From: Chitinophaga pinensis
Lineage (GTDB): Bacteria > Bacteroidota > Bacteroidia > Chitinophagales > Chitinophagaceae
Assembly: GCA_902167325.1 (NCBI GenBank)
Contig: LR632930.1
Location: forward strand, 6,200,001 to 6,264,000
Length of the DNA stretch: 64,000 nucleotides
Direction: 5' to 3'
Positions 16,555 to 24,415 of the stretch are shown in pieces (within the stretch, counting starts at the first letter, position 1; each line of letters starts with the position of its first letter). The notes under the pieces are model-generated. The model was not told where the DNA came from, searched no databases, and was given only the letters and a program-made list of their open reading frames with translations. The position numbers and the translations under genes were made by a program.

Positions 16555-17385
16555 TTATAACATGGACTCGAACAGGAGATCGTGCAGGATGGCGGATGTG
16601 GCATTGCTATAACTGGCATCCCTGAAAGCACCTACCCACCGGATGCCGTAAATGGCATTGGTCAGAAAAATTTCGTCGGCAGATTGAAGATCCCGGACGG
16701 ATAGCGGCTGCTCCGTCATTTTAAAAGGGAAGTCAGTTGTCAGTAAATGCTTGCGCATAACGCCGCAAACACAACCTTCGGTGAGCGGGGGCGTAAATAC
16801 CTCTCCGTCTTTTACAATAAACACATTGGCTACTGTCGTATCTGCCACACGGCCATATTGGTTGAGGAGGATGGCTTCTGCCACCTGGTGCTGCCGGGCG
16901 TACATGGCAGCCAGTACATAAGGCAAACAGTTGTTGGACTTAACGTTGCTGAGTTTATCGCCGGTTTTAACCGCATCGGGGAATACCTGCAGGGAAAGGC
17001 CTGTGCTGTTCAACTCAAAAATATGTTCCGGCAACTCCCATGACTGGATGAGGAAATGCGGAGTATGTTCTACGGGATCATACAATCCGGTACCGGCGCG
17101 CCAAACGGTGAGGCGTACACGGGCAAGGTCGCTCACGCCATTGGTACGGCAGAGTTGAATAATAAGCCCGGTGAAATAATCTTTCGTAAAGTGTGGGGGA
17201 ATATGAAAATGCAGGATATGCAAACTTGCAATCAGGCGCTCGAAATGGAGGTCTGCCAACAGGAGTTGCCCCTGGTACACCTTCATTGTTTCAAAACATC
17301 CGTCGCCATACCTGAAACTGCGGTTATCTACGGTAAGTAACGGTTTGTCGCTGGCTATGAATCTTCCGTTATAACACAATTGCAT
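16555..17385 (-). CDS. Aminotransferase class IV (PabC/IlvE/DAAT family)
   Basis: The 276-residue PLP enzyme belongs to fold type IV, with the PLP lysine at Lys149 in LSNVKSNNCLPYVLA, RYGDGCFETMKV at 25-36, and the cofactor-binding DEIFLTNAIYGI segment near 238. The family covers branched-chain aminotransferase, D-amino-acid aminotransferase and 4-amino-4-deoxychorismate lyase. The short length and the RYGDGCFET start favour the lyase (PabC) type, which would support folate synthesis, but this is not certain. It lies 14 bp after scoB on the same strand, so co-transcription with the CoA-transferase genes is likely. Confidence 0.85.
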   Translation of the reverse strand: MQLCYNGRFIASDKPLLTVDNRSFRYGDGCFETMKVYQGQLLLADLHFERLIASLHILHFHIPPHFTKDYFTGLIIQLCRTNGVSDLARVRLTVWRAGTGLYDPVEHTPHFLIQSWELPEHIFELNSTGLSLQVFPDAVKTGDKLSNVKSNNCLPYVLAAMYARQHQVAEAILLNQYGRVADTTVANVFIVKDGEVFTPPLTEGCVCGVMRKHLLTTDFPFKMTEQPLSVRDLQSADEIFLTNAIYGIRWVGAFRDASYSNATSAILHDLLFESML

Positions 17386-17399
17386 ACTGTAAGTTACGA

Positions 17400-18056
17400 T
17401 TATAAAACCATTTCGGGAATATCCCCGGGTATCACCAGCCGGCCGGCGGTTTTGGCTTTAATCTCTTCTACACTCACGCCAGGGGCGCGTTCCAGCAGTA
17501 CAAACCCGTCCGGGGTAACATCCAGTACTGCTATTTCCGTCACTATTTTACGGACACAGCTTACGCCTGTAAGGGGCAGGGTGCATTGGGGCAATAACTT
17601 GCTTTCCCCTTTGGGATTGGTATGCATCATAGCCACAATGATGTTCTTGGCGGAGGCCACCAGGTCCATGGCGCCGCCCATGCCTTTTACCATTTTACCG
17701 GGTATTTTCCAGTTGGCAATATCGCCCCTGTCCGACACTTCCATGGCGCCCAGCACCGTAAGGTCTACCTTACCGGCGCGGATCATGCCGAAGCTTTCGG
17801 CGGAGTCGAAGAAGGCGCCTCCGGGTAATACGGTAACTGTTTCTTTACCGGCGTTGATGAGATCGGCATCGATGTCATCTTCAGTGGGGTAAGGACCCAT
17901 GCCCAGCATACCGTTTTCTGACTGCAGCATGATGGAAATACCGGCAGGTACAAAATTGGATACCAGTGTGGGGATGCCGATACCGAGGTTCACATACATT
18001 CCGTCGCGCAATTCCTGCGCAATGCGTTTGGCAATGCCATATTTATCGAGAGCCAT
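17400..18056 (-). CDS. scoB: 3-oxoacid CoA-transferase subunit B
   Basis: This is the beta subunit of succinyl-CoA:3-ketoacid CoA-transferase, which moves CoA between succinate and acetoacetate or a similar acid. The family signature [12 protein letters not shown] contains the catalytic glutamate that carries the CoA thioester. The GIGIPTLV segment near residue 23 is also typical. I take the start at the ATG ending at 18056 ([16 protein letters not shown], 218 residues); the longer frame runs back into scoA and is not conserved-looking. It follows scoA by 7 bp, so the two subunits are translated from one message. Confidence 0.92.
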   Translation of the reverse strand: MALDKYGIAKRIAQELRDGMYVNLGIGIPTLVSNFVPAGISIMLQSENGMLGMGPYPTEDDIDADLINAGKETVTVLPGGAFFDSAESFGMIRAGKVDLTVLGAMEVSDRGDIANWKIPGKMVKGMGGAMDLVASAKNIIVAMMHTNPKGESKLLPQCTLPLTGVSCVRKIVTEIAVLDVTPDGFVLLERAPGVSVEEIKAKTAGRLVIPGDIPEMVL

Positions 18057-18063
18057 AGGAGTG

Positions 18064-18756
18064 TTAGATTTTGACAGTTTTCCTTTCGATGCGTTTTTCG
18101 TAACCGGCACCCTGGAAGATGCGATGTACATAAATACCAGGCACGTGAATCTCGTCGGGGTCCAGCTGACCGGGTTCTACCAGCTCTTCCACTTCGGCAA
18201 TAGTCACATTCCCGGCCCGAGCCATGGAAGTACTGAAGTTGCGGGTGGTTTTGCGGAATACGAGGTTACCCATTTTATCGCCTTTCCAGGCTTTTACGAT
18301 AGAGAAATCGGCATGCAGCGCCATCTCCATCAGGTAATCCTTGTCTCCGAAGCGCCGTGTCTCCTTCCCTTCCGCAATCTCGGTACCGAAGCCGGCGGGG
18401 GTAAAGAATGCGGGGATGCCCATGCCTGCCATGGCGATCCGGGTGGCGAGGGTGCCCTGTGGAATGAGATCTACTTCCAGCTCACCGGAAAGCAATTGCC
18501 GCTCAAACTCTGCGTTTTCACCCACGTAGCTCGACATCATCTTTTTAATCTGTCTTGTTTTCAGGAGCAGGCCCAAACCAAACTCATCGACGCCTGCATT
18601 ATTGGAAATACAGATCAGGTTATTGATGCCCTTGCGTACGAGGGCTGCGATACAATTTTCGGGAATGCCACACAAGCCAAACCCTCCGAGCATAAGGGAG
18701 GCGCCGCTGGGGATGTCGGCGATGGCTTCATCGGCATTAGCAACAGTCTTTTTCAT
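18064..18756 (-). CDS. scoA: 3-oxoacid CoA-transferase subunit A
   Basis: This is the alpha subunit of the same CoA-transferase. The CoA-binding signature [15 protein letters not shown] lies near residues 21-35. The start is set at the ATG ending at 18756 ([15 protein letters not shown], 230 residues); the 13 codons upstream in frame do not fit the family N-terminus. It is the first gene of a run scoA - scoB - class IV aminotransferase, with the photolyase gene further on. A role in ketone-body, butyrate or branched-chain acid breakdown is possible, but no thiolase or dehydrogenase is next to it. Confidence 0.92.
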   Translation of the reverse strand: MKKTVANADEAIADIPSGASLMLGGFGLCGIPENCIAALVRKGINNLICISNNAGVDEFGLGLLLKTRQIKKMMSSYVGENAEFERQLLSGELEVDLIPQGTLATRIAMAGMGIPAFFTPAGFGTEIAEGKETRRFGDKDYLMEMALHADFSIVKAWKGDKMGNLVFRKTTRNFSTSMARAGNVTIAEVEELVEPGQLDPDEIHVPGIYVHRIFQGAGYEKRIERKTVKI

Positions 18757-18826
18757 CTTCTCAGTTTTGATTTGTAACCGTAAGATGGAACGCATCTGCG
18801 CGTTTCATGTTTTGGTGTGTATAACG

Positions 18827-19309
18827 TCAGAATATATTCAGCTTCAGGCTGTCTGGACTGGGCCAGAACAGCGAGTCCATCCGGTTGCTGCCTTTGGCAC
18901 GCAATTCCCGGTCGGTGCGCGCCCTTTCCGTGGAATCGAGCACTTCGCGTTGGCGCCGCACGATGTTGCCCATCTCTTTATAGATTATCTCCAACCTGTC
19001 GGGGTTGGCTTCGTAAAATTTATAACTACGGGTGAATGTTTCACGGTCTACCTTATGCAGCAGTAAAACCTGTGCGTACATTGTTTTAGTGGCGGAATCG
19101 CGCATTACTTCCGTGATTTCCGAAACCGTGCGGCCTTCCTGCAATTGTTCACGGGAATACACGTCGGCATAATTCATATCCAGCAAAATATCCCGCATCT
19201 GTTCTTTACTCAGTATACCGCCCGGCGTCCGGTCTGCATTTCCGCAGGCAGCCACAGCGGCCGCAATAAAAAGGGCGTATGCTGTCTTTCTCAAATTCGT
19301 CATGTGCAT
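18827..19309 (-). CDS. DUF4296-like lipoprotein
   Basis: A 160-residue protein with a lipoprotein signal (YALFIAAAVAACG, lipidated Cys near 22). The body is mostly helical and charged, with ILSKEQMRDILLDMNYADV followed by repeated helices, the pattern I know from the Bacteroidota DUF4296 family, whose function is not established. Its ATG overlaps the stop codon of the upstream porD-like gene by one base (TAATG), which argues for translational coupling; a second ATG six bases later is also possible. It is the last gene of the bamD-rpoZ-coaBC-porD run. Confidence 0.75.
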   Translation of the reverse strand: MHMTNLRKTAYALFIAAAVAACGNADRTPGGILSKEQMRDILLDMNYADVYSREQLQEGRTVSEITEVMRDSATKTMYAQVLLLHKVDRETFTRSYKFYEANPDRLEIIYKEMGNIVRRQREVLDSTERARTDRELRAKGSNRMDSLFWPSPDSLKLNIF

Positions 19310-20223
19310 TACTTCATTTGCTGGTACTTGTTGGCATTCGGCACATCCAGTACCGACAACATCTGTATGGCCCTCATTTTTTCCTGAGGGGGTGCTTTAG
19401 CGAACAGCTTCATCAGCTCCTCATTTTTGGCATTGAAAAACGATTGCACTACCATTGAATTAGGCAGCTCTTCGTGCATGCCCATGAGCATATTCAGGCA
19501 GTTCATAATTGCAGCGCGGCCCTTATTCACGTCTTCATACATCTGATCGAGGCCGAGGCGGTGATAGGTGTACATCACGTCGTGAAAGCGGGCAAACTTC
19601 ACGTTCAGCAGGTTATCCTGCAACCAGTAGCGGTTACGGTTGCCTTCGAACGCCTTCCAGCCGGAAATGTCTTTCCCGTCGGGCGCATTATTCACAATAT
19701 TAAGGGCTTTTTTATAAAAATTATCGCCGCCGCGGGGGGAAAAAGAATCGTAATCGAGGCCGAGGATGATGTTACAGTAGTAAGCGATCACCGCGGTGAG
19801 ATTGGATGCCAGCGGGTCGTTTCCGGAGATGCGTTGTTCGTTGAACTCCATGGGCTGGAATTCTACATAACGGAACACGAGGTTATTGTCCTGCGTATTG
19901 AAGATGCTGGACGTATAGCTGGTATTAAAAACCGGGCGGGCGGCCTGTACGGTAAGACTGGCCCTGTAGGTATTATTCCCAACGTCCTGGGTAACATTAA
20001 TGAGGAAGTTGCATTCAATGCGTTCTGCGGGGGAAAAAGCATCATCCGTCCAGCGCCGGCCGTTAATGAACTCATTCAGCGCGGTTTGCAGGGTGGTAAA
20101 GATGCGCTTCTCCACGCTGGTGCCCAGCTGGGCTGCCTGAACGGAAACGTTGGCCCTGAATTCCTGGGCGGAGGCAAGGGATGCCATCAAACAGAGGCAG
20201 AAAGTAAGAAGGTGTTTACCCAT
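19309..20223 (-). CDS. porD: PorD/DUF4835 family protein (type IX secretion associated)
   Basis: The 304-residue protein has a cleavable signal (MGKHLLTFCLCLMASLASAQ) and then a periplasmic body starting QEFRANVSVQAAQLG. These features and the segment YVEFQPMEFNEQRISG match the DUF4835 family, which has been linked to the type IX secretion system under the name PorD; the exact role is not well defined. It overlaps the end of coaBC by 8 bp (ATGGGTAA), a coupled arrangement common in this phylum. With sprA at the left edge, it is the second secretion-related gene in the window. Confidence 0.8.
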   Translation of the reverse strand: MGKHLLTFCLCLMASLASAQEFRANVSVQAAQLGTSVEKRIFTTLQTALNEFINGRRWTDDAFSPAERIECNFLINVTQDVGNNTYRASLTVQAARPVFNTSYTSSIFNTQDNNLVFRYVEFQPMEFNEQRISGNDPLASNLTAVIAYYCNIILGLDYDSFSPRGGDNFYKKALNIVNNAPDGKDISGWKAFEGNRNRYWLQDNLLNVKFARFHDVMYTYHRLGLDQMYEDVNKGRAAIMNCLNMLMGMHEELPNSMVVQSFFNAKNEELMKLFAKAPPQEKMRAIQMLSVLDVPNANKYQQMK

Positions 20224-21421
20224 GTTGCATGTCGATTATAGCCGAAACGATTTCCCGCGCTGCATCGTGCTTGGATTGCAGGGGAAGCTGGCGCTCCTGT
20301 CCGTCGGCACGGAGGAGGGTGATTTTATTGGTATCGTAGTTGAATCCGGCGCCGGGGTCGTTCAGGGAATTGAGGACCACCATATCGAGGCGCTTATCAT
20401 TGAGTTTCTTCAGAGCGTATTCGCGTTCGTTATTGGTTTCAAGAGAAAAACCGACCAGGATCTGATACTCCTTTTTGGAGGCGCCGAGGGTACGGGCGAT
20501 GTCTGCCGTTTTCTCGAGGGCGATGTTCATTTCGTCATCTTTCTTCTTTATTTTCTTATCGGCAACGGTGCTGGGGCGGTAATCGGCCACGGCAGCGGCC
20601 ATTACAATGATATCGGCCTGCGGGGCAAAGCCGGTGCAGGCATCAAACATCTGGGCAGCGGTGATCACTTTTTCTGTAGTAACACCGGAGTGATGGGTTT
20701 CTTTAGAGGTGGGGCCCAGTACAAGGCGGACGGTTGCTCCAGCTTCTGCAAGTGCTTCAGCGATGGCGATGCCCATTTTACCGCTGGAGTGATTGCTGAT
20801 GAAGCGCACCGGGTCGATGGGTTCCTGGGTGGGCCCGGCGGATACGAGGGCGGTTTTGCCTTTGAGGGACTGCCCGTCTGCCCGGCCGGAAAAGAAGGTG
20901 TATAGGTAGGAAACGATGGCTTCCGGTTCTGCCATGCGGCCTTCGCCAAACAGGCCACTGGCCAGTTCTCCCCGGTGAACGGGCAGCTGGCGGTGTCCGT
21001 AATTCAGCAGCCGGGCCACATTGACCTTCGTGGCAGGGTGCAGCCACATGTCTTCATCCATGGCCGGAGCAAAAAGTACGGGGCAGGTGGCGGAAAGATA
21101 TACGGCGAGGAGGAGGTTGTCACAGATCCCATTGGCCATTTTGGCAATGGTGTTGGCGGATGCCGGGGCGATGAGCATAACGTCGGCCCAACGGCCCAGC
21201 ATTACGTGGTTGCTCCAGCTGCCATCCTGTGAGATATGGACACCAACTTCCTGTTTGGAGAGGGTGGCGAGTGTGAGGGGGGTGATGAAATCGCAGGCGG
21301 AGGGGGTCATGAGCACCTTTACCTGGGCGCCTTCTTTCACGAGGAGGCGCACGAGCAGGGCGGCCTTGTAGGCGGCGATGCTGCCGGATACGCCCAGGAG
21401 GATTTTCTTACCTTGTAACAT
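20216..21421 (-). CDS. coaBC: Bifunctional phosphopantothenoylcysteine decarboxylase/phosphopantothenate-cysteine ligase (CoaBC)
   Basis: CoaBC makes 4'-phosphopantetheine for coenzyme A. The 401-residue protein has an FMN-dependent CoaC half (about 1-190, starting ILLGVSGSIAAYKAA, with His72 in SNHVMLGRWAD) and a CoaB ligase half (about 190-401, with SAGPTQEPIDPVRFISNHSS and AAAVADYRP). Two CoaC positions differ from the E. coli enzyme: the PxMNxxMW motif reads PAMDEDMW (Asp122 for Asn), and the ACGDxGxGRM motif reads ASGLFGEGRM (Ser155 for the reactive Cys). I believe relatives in this phylum share this, so it may be a lineage variant. A terminator-like hairpin precedes it. Confidence 0.94.
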   Translation of the reverse strand: MLQGKKILLGVSGSIAAYKAALLVRLLVKEGAQVKVLMTPSACDFITPLTLATLSKQEVGVHISQDGSWSNHVMLGRWADVMLIAPASANTIAKMANGICDNLLLAVYLSATCPVLFAPAMDEDMWLHPATKVNVARLLNYGHRQLPVHRGELASGLFGEGRMAEPEAIVSYLYTFFSGRADGQSLKGKTALVSAGPTQEPIDPVRFISNHSSGKMGIAIAEALAEAGATVRLVLGPTSKETHHSGVTTEKVITAAQMFDACTGFAPQADIIVMAAAVADYRPSTVADKKIKKKDDEMNIALEKTADIARTLGASKKEYQILVGFSLETNNEREYALKKLNDKRLDMVVLNSLNDPGAGFNYDTNKITLLRADGQERQLPLQSKHDAAREIVSAIIDMQHG

Positions 21422-21434
21422 CTGACAAAATAAA

Positions 21435-21462
21435 AGCGGCAGAACAACGATATTCTGCCGCT
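21435..21462 (-). terminator. Internal terminator/attenuator between rpoZ and coaBC
   Basis: On the minus strand, AGCGGCAGAA, an 8-nt loop and TTCTGCCGCT form a 10-bp stem followed by TTTTATTTTG. It lies in the 76-bp gap between rpoZ and coaBC. It would either end the bamD-rpoZ transcript or let only part of it through to coaBC. Confidence 0.8.
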
Positions 21463-21497
21463 ATGAAATTAGTATTTTTCACAAAAAGATGAACGGA

Positions 21498-21839
21498 TCA
21501 GCTGTACAGATCGTCATCATTTTTGCGGAAATAGATCTTATTGTCCAGGAACTCCTGCGTAGCCTGAATGGGAGAATTTGCCATTCTCTCATAAAAACGG
21601 GAGATTTCGATCTGCTCCTTGTTCTCATGCACTTCCTCCAGGTTATCCGTGTGGGAAGCAAACTCTTCCAGTTTGGAATGCAGTTCTTCCTTCACGGTAA
21701 TGTTGATCTGGTTTGCCCTTTTGGCAATAATGGCAATGGATTCGTACAGGTTACCGGTTCTGTTCTTGATATCGGTCGTGTTTTTAGTCTCAACCCAGGG
21801 GTTCAGGCTACTGGACAGACTCCGTTTTATTTTGCTCAT
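21498..21839 (-). CDS. rpoZ: DNA-directed RNA polymerase omega/Rpb6-type subunit
   Basis: This 113-residue protein is the Bacteroidota form of the omega subunit, which helps assemble and stabilise RNA polymerase. The key segment is NRTGNLYESIAIIAKRANQI at about 26-45, the omega/Rpb6 helix that clamps the beta-prime C-terminus. The acidic, helical C-terminal half is longer than in E. coli omega and is usual for this phylum. Its start lies inside the end of bamD (32-bp overlap), so translation is probably coupled. A hairpin terminator follows. Confidence 0.85.
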   Translation of the reverse strand: MSKIKRSLSSSLNPWVETKNTTDIKNRTGNLYESIAIIAKRANQINITVKEELHSKLEEFASHTDNLEEVHENKEQIEISRFYERMANSPIQATQEFLDNKIYFRKNDDDLYS

Positions 21840-22641
21840 TTTCCAGCGTTTTAATGTTATTTTTTGCTAAGGTAAAGTATTTTTCGGCATCCCCGCGCAA
21901 TTTACTGGAGGGGTAGCGGTCGTTGAACTCGAGATACTCGTTTACGACAGTTTCGTAACGCTCTTTCTGGCGGTAATGTACGCTGTTCCTGGCGTATTGA
22001 TAATAAGCCTTGATAGCCATGAACTTGTAGCTGTCGCTTTTCTCGGAGTCGGGATAGGCGCGCATCAGGCTTTTGAAGGCTACCCCGGAAGCTTTAAAGT
22101 GGCCGAGGTTGAAGTAAAGCTCGGCAGCGTTAAAGTCCTTTTGTTCGAGTTTCCGGCGGAGCAGGTCGATTACGACGGAGGCTTCGGTGGATTTGTCGGA
22201 CTGGGGGTATGTATTGATGAAGGTTTGCATGGCAGCAATGGCCTTCATGGTGTTTGTCTGGTCGAGGGGTACCTTGGGGGAGAGTTTATAATAGCAGTAA
22301 GCCTGCTGATAGTCGATCTCCATGGCGCGGGGGCTGCTGGGCAGTGCGTCGAGGTAGTTTTTGAAGTGGAAAGCGGCCTGAGTATAATCTTTCAGATAGA
22401 AAGAGCAGTAGGCATACTTATAATAAAGAGGTTCAAACTTATCAGTGCCTTTGAATACGGGGATCATTTCCTCGTATAAGGTCTGTGCCATCTGGTACTT
22501 CTTCTTTTCGTACATTTTATCGGCATACGCCAGCTTCTTCTCCAGGTCATTGCTTTTTTCAATGCGCCTGAGTTCCCGGTTGCAGGACACTGTAAAGAGC
22601 GTAAGGGCCACAAGGCCAGTATATAAGAGAATTTTCTTCAT
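21808..22641 (-). CDS. bamD: Outer-membrane assembly lipoprotein BamD
   Basis: BamD is a TPR lipoprotein of the BAM complex that inserts beta-barrels in the outer membrane. The 277-residue product has a lipoprotein signal (LVALTLFTVSCNRELRR, lipidated Cys near 20) and then a series of TPR helices: KYQMAQTLYEEMIP, DYTQAAFHFKNYLDALP, and KSDSYKFMAIKAYYQYA. The length is normal. It is the first gene of an envelope operon with rpoZ, coaBC and porD. It diverges from mraZ, and the 309-bp gap between them holds the DnaA-box and MraZ-box candidates. Confidence 0.92.
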   Translation of the reverse strand: MKKILLYTGLVALTLFTVSCNRELRRIEKSNDLEKKLAYADKMYEKKKYQMAQTLYEEMIPVFKGTDKFEPLYYKYAYCSFYLKDYTQAAFHFKNYLDALPSSPRAMEIDYQQAYCYYKLSPKVPLDQTNTMKAIAAMQTFINTYPQSDKSTEASVVIDLLRRKLEQKDFNAAELYFNLGHFKASGVAFKSLMRAYPDSEKSDSYKFMAIKAYYQYARNSVHYRQKERYETVVNEYLEFNDRYPSSKLRGDAEKYFTLAKNNIKTLENEQNKTESVQ

Positions 22642-22653
22642 AAAAAAGAGTCG

Positions 22654-22661
22654 CGAAGGTA
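22654..22661 (-). promoter_or_regulatory. Possible -7 element for bamD
   Basis: Minus strand TACCTTCG, one base off TAnnTTTG, ending 12 bp before the ATG, so the transcript leader would be very short. Confidence 0.4.
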
Positions 22662-22753
22662 CGAATTAAAAGCAAAATCCTGTAAGGGCATAAGGTAGGG
22701 CCGTTAAAATTTTGCAAAAATGATATTTTCAGCTTCCTGCGGGCTTTTCAACA

Positions 22754-22866
22754 CAATCCACATCGTTATAAACAAGTTTTCCACAACATCCGTTTGCTTA
22801 TCCACAGCGCCGCTGTCTACCCATAGCTGAAACCCGCCATTACAGGCACAATACTCGTGTGGAAAA
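22754..22866. promoter_or_regulatory. Cluster of DnaA-box-like 9-mers upstream of mraZ
   Basis: Within 113 bp there are TTATCCACA at 22798-22806 (a perfect consensus DnaA box), TTTTCCACA at 22777-22785, CAATCCACA at 22754-22762, and TGTGGAAAA at 22858-22866, which is TTTTCCACA on the other strand. The first three point the same way and are spaced 23 and 21 bp apart, about two helical turns. This may be DnaA control of the division cluster or a small origin-like site. Confidence 0.5.
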
Positions 22867-22891
22867 AATATACAATGCATTTTTTCGGTTA

Positions 22892-22920
22892 AAAGTGGGA
22901 AAAAGTGTTATTTTGTGTTA
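22892..22920 (+). promoter_or_regulatory. Candidate MraZ operator: three repeats spaced 10 bp
   Basis: AAAGTGGGA at 22892, AAAGTGTTA at 22902 and TTTGTGTTA at 22912 repeat with an exact 10-bp period, 31 bp before the mraZ ATG. Known MraZ sites are three or four direct repeats of this type with the same period. A TTATTTTG -7-like element lies inside the repeats, so MraZ binding would cover the promoter. Confidence 0.6.
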
Positions 22921-22950
22921 GGAAATGGAAATTAGGTTCCAAACCGAAGT

Positions 22951-23421
22951 ATGACGGGCTTTTTAGGTGAATATGAATCAACGCTGGACGCAAAAGGGCG
23001 TTTTCTGCTCCCTGCCGGGTTTAAACGGCAGCTGCCGGAAGACGCTGGGGCCCAGTTTGTGCTGAACCGCGGCTTCGAGAAGTGCCTTACCCTGTATCCG
23101 ATGAGTGAATGGAATCCTATCCAGGAAAAAATTGCCAAGTTGAATGATTTTGATCCGAAAGTTAGGGAATTCCGTCGCTATTTTCTGAACGGGGCTACCA
23201 TAGTGGAATTGGACAGTGCAGGCCGTCTCAACATCCCGAAGAACCTGCTGGCGCATGCCGGGCTCGATAAAGACATCGTGCTCGCGGCTGCCAACAACAA
23301 AATCGAGATCTGGGATAAAGCCAAATACCAGGAGTTCTTTGATAATTTTTCACCGGAAGCCTTCAGCAACCTGGCCCAACAGGTCATGTCGCCAGACGGG
23401 GGCAATATCCCCGGACTGTAA
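22951..23421 (+). CDS. mraZ: Transcriptional regulator MraZ
   Basis: MraZ is the DNA-binding protein at the head of the division and cell-wall cluster and usually represses its own operon. The 156-residue product has two AbrB-like halves: GEYESTLDAKGRFLLPAGFK at 6-25 and the second copy ATIVELDSAGRLNIPKNLL near 82-100, each with the DxKGR/DxAGR core. The length is normal. Its upstream region carries three 10-bp-spaced repeats fitting a MraZ operator. rsmH follows after 11 bp. Confidence 0.95.
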   Translation: MTGFLGEYESTLDAKGRFLLPAGFKRQLPEDAGAQFVLNRGFEKCLTLYPMSEWNPIQEKIAKLNDFDPKVREFRRYFLNGATIVELDSAGRLNIPKNLLAHAGLDKDIVLAAANNKIEIWDKAKYQEFFDNFSPEAFSNLAQQVMSPDGGNIPGL

Positions 23422-23432
23422 AAACGGCAAGC

Positions 23433-24341
23433 ATGGAAGCAGGTTCCTATCATCAGCCCGTCCTTCTTCAGGAAGTGATTGCGCACATGGATATCCGGCC
23501 CGACGGACTTTATATCGACGCCACCTTCGGGGGCGGCGGCCACTCCCGGGCTATCCTTTCGCAGCTCGGGCCTCAGGGCAGGCTGATCGTGTTCGACCAG
23601 GACGAGGACGCATACCGAAACCGTATCCCGGACGAGCGGGTCACCTTCGTTCGCGAGAATTTCCGGCACCTGGAGCGCTTCTGCAAGCTGCATAAAGCAC
23701 TGGGAGCCGACGGGATGCTCGCCGACCTGGGGGTTTCCAGCCACCAGTTCGACACGGCGGAGCGCGGGTTCTCTACCCGGTTCGATGCCCCGCTGGACAT
23801 GCGGATGGACAACCGGGCAAAGCTCACCGCCGCGGATGTGCTCATGACTTACTCTGAGCATCGTCTCTTACAGCTGTTTCAGGACTTTGGCGAAGTGACC
23901 AATTCCCGCACCCTGGCCAAAACCATCGTGCAGCTGCGCAAGGCTCACCCGCTGCGCACCATCGCGGAATTCAAATCGCTCATCCAGCCCATCGTAAAAG
24001 GCAACCCCGCAAAATATCTCGCACAGGTCTTTCAGGCACTGCGGATAGAGGTAAACGATGAGCTGGGAGCACTGAAAGATCTGCTGCATCAATCCACCGC
24101 CGTACTTAAACCAGGCGGCCGGCTGTCGATCATTACCTTCCATTCTTTGGAAGACCGGCTGGTGAAGAACTTTATGAAAACTGGCAGTTTCGAGACTGTG
24201 GACGAAAATCCATATTCCTTTGAAACCCCACCCAAAGTATTCCGCCTCATTACGAAAAAGCCGGTCACGGCCGCAGATGCGGAACTGAAAGAAAACCCCA
24301 GAAGCCGGAGCGCTAAACTGAGGGTAGCAGAAAAGATCTGA
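23433..24341 (+). CDS. rsmH: 16S rRNA (cytosine(1402)-N4)-methyltransferase (RsmH/MraW)
   Basis: RsmH methylates N4 of C1402 in 16S rRNA at the decoding site, using S-adenosylmethionine. The 302-residue protein has the SAM-binding motif IDATFGGGGHSRAIL at about 28-42, the LADLGVSSHQFD segment near 96, and the C-terminal SIITFHSLEDRLVKNFM stretch near 231 typical of the MraW family. It starts 11 bp after mraZ, and 74 bp separate it from ftsL. Confidence 0.96.
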   Translation: MEAGSYHQPVLLQEVIAHMDIRPDGLYIDATFGGGGHSRAILSQLGPQGRLIVFDQDEDAYRNRIPDERVTFVRENFRHLERFCKLHKALGADGMLADLGVSSHQFDTAERGFSTRFDAPLDMRMDNRAKLTAADVLMTYSEHRLLQLFQDFGEVTNSRTLAKTIVQLRKAHPLRTIAEFKSLIQPIVKGNPAKYLAQVFQALRIEVNDELGALKDLLHQSTAVLKPGGRLSIITFHSLEDRLVKNFMKTGSFETVDENPYSFETPPKVFRLITKKPVTAADAELKENPRSRSAKLRVAEKI

Positions 24342-24415
24342 GCCGTTACTTCCATCCTATTCCCTTTTACCGAACAACATTGTCAGCATCATCAATTCGT
24401 TAAACACGTAAAGGT

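Noticed and set aside
22642-22950. Chromosomal replication origin
   Set aside because: The DnaA-box cluster is suggestive, but there is no dnaA, dnaN or clear unwinding element, and GC skew cannot be judged from this window; kept only as a regulatory candidate.
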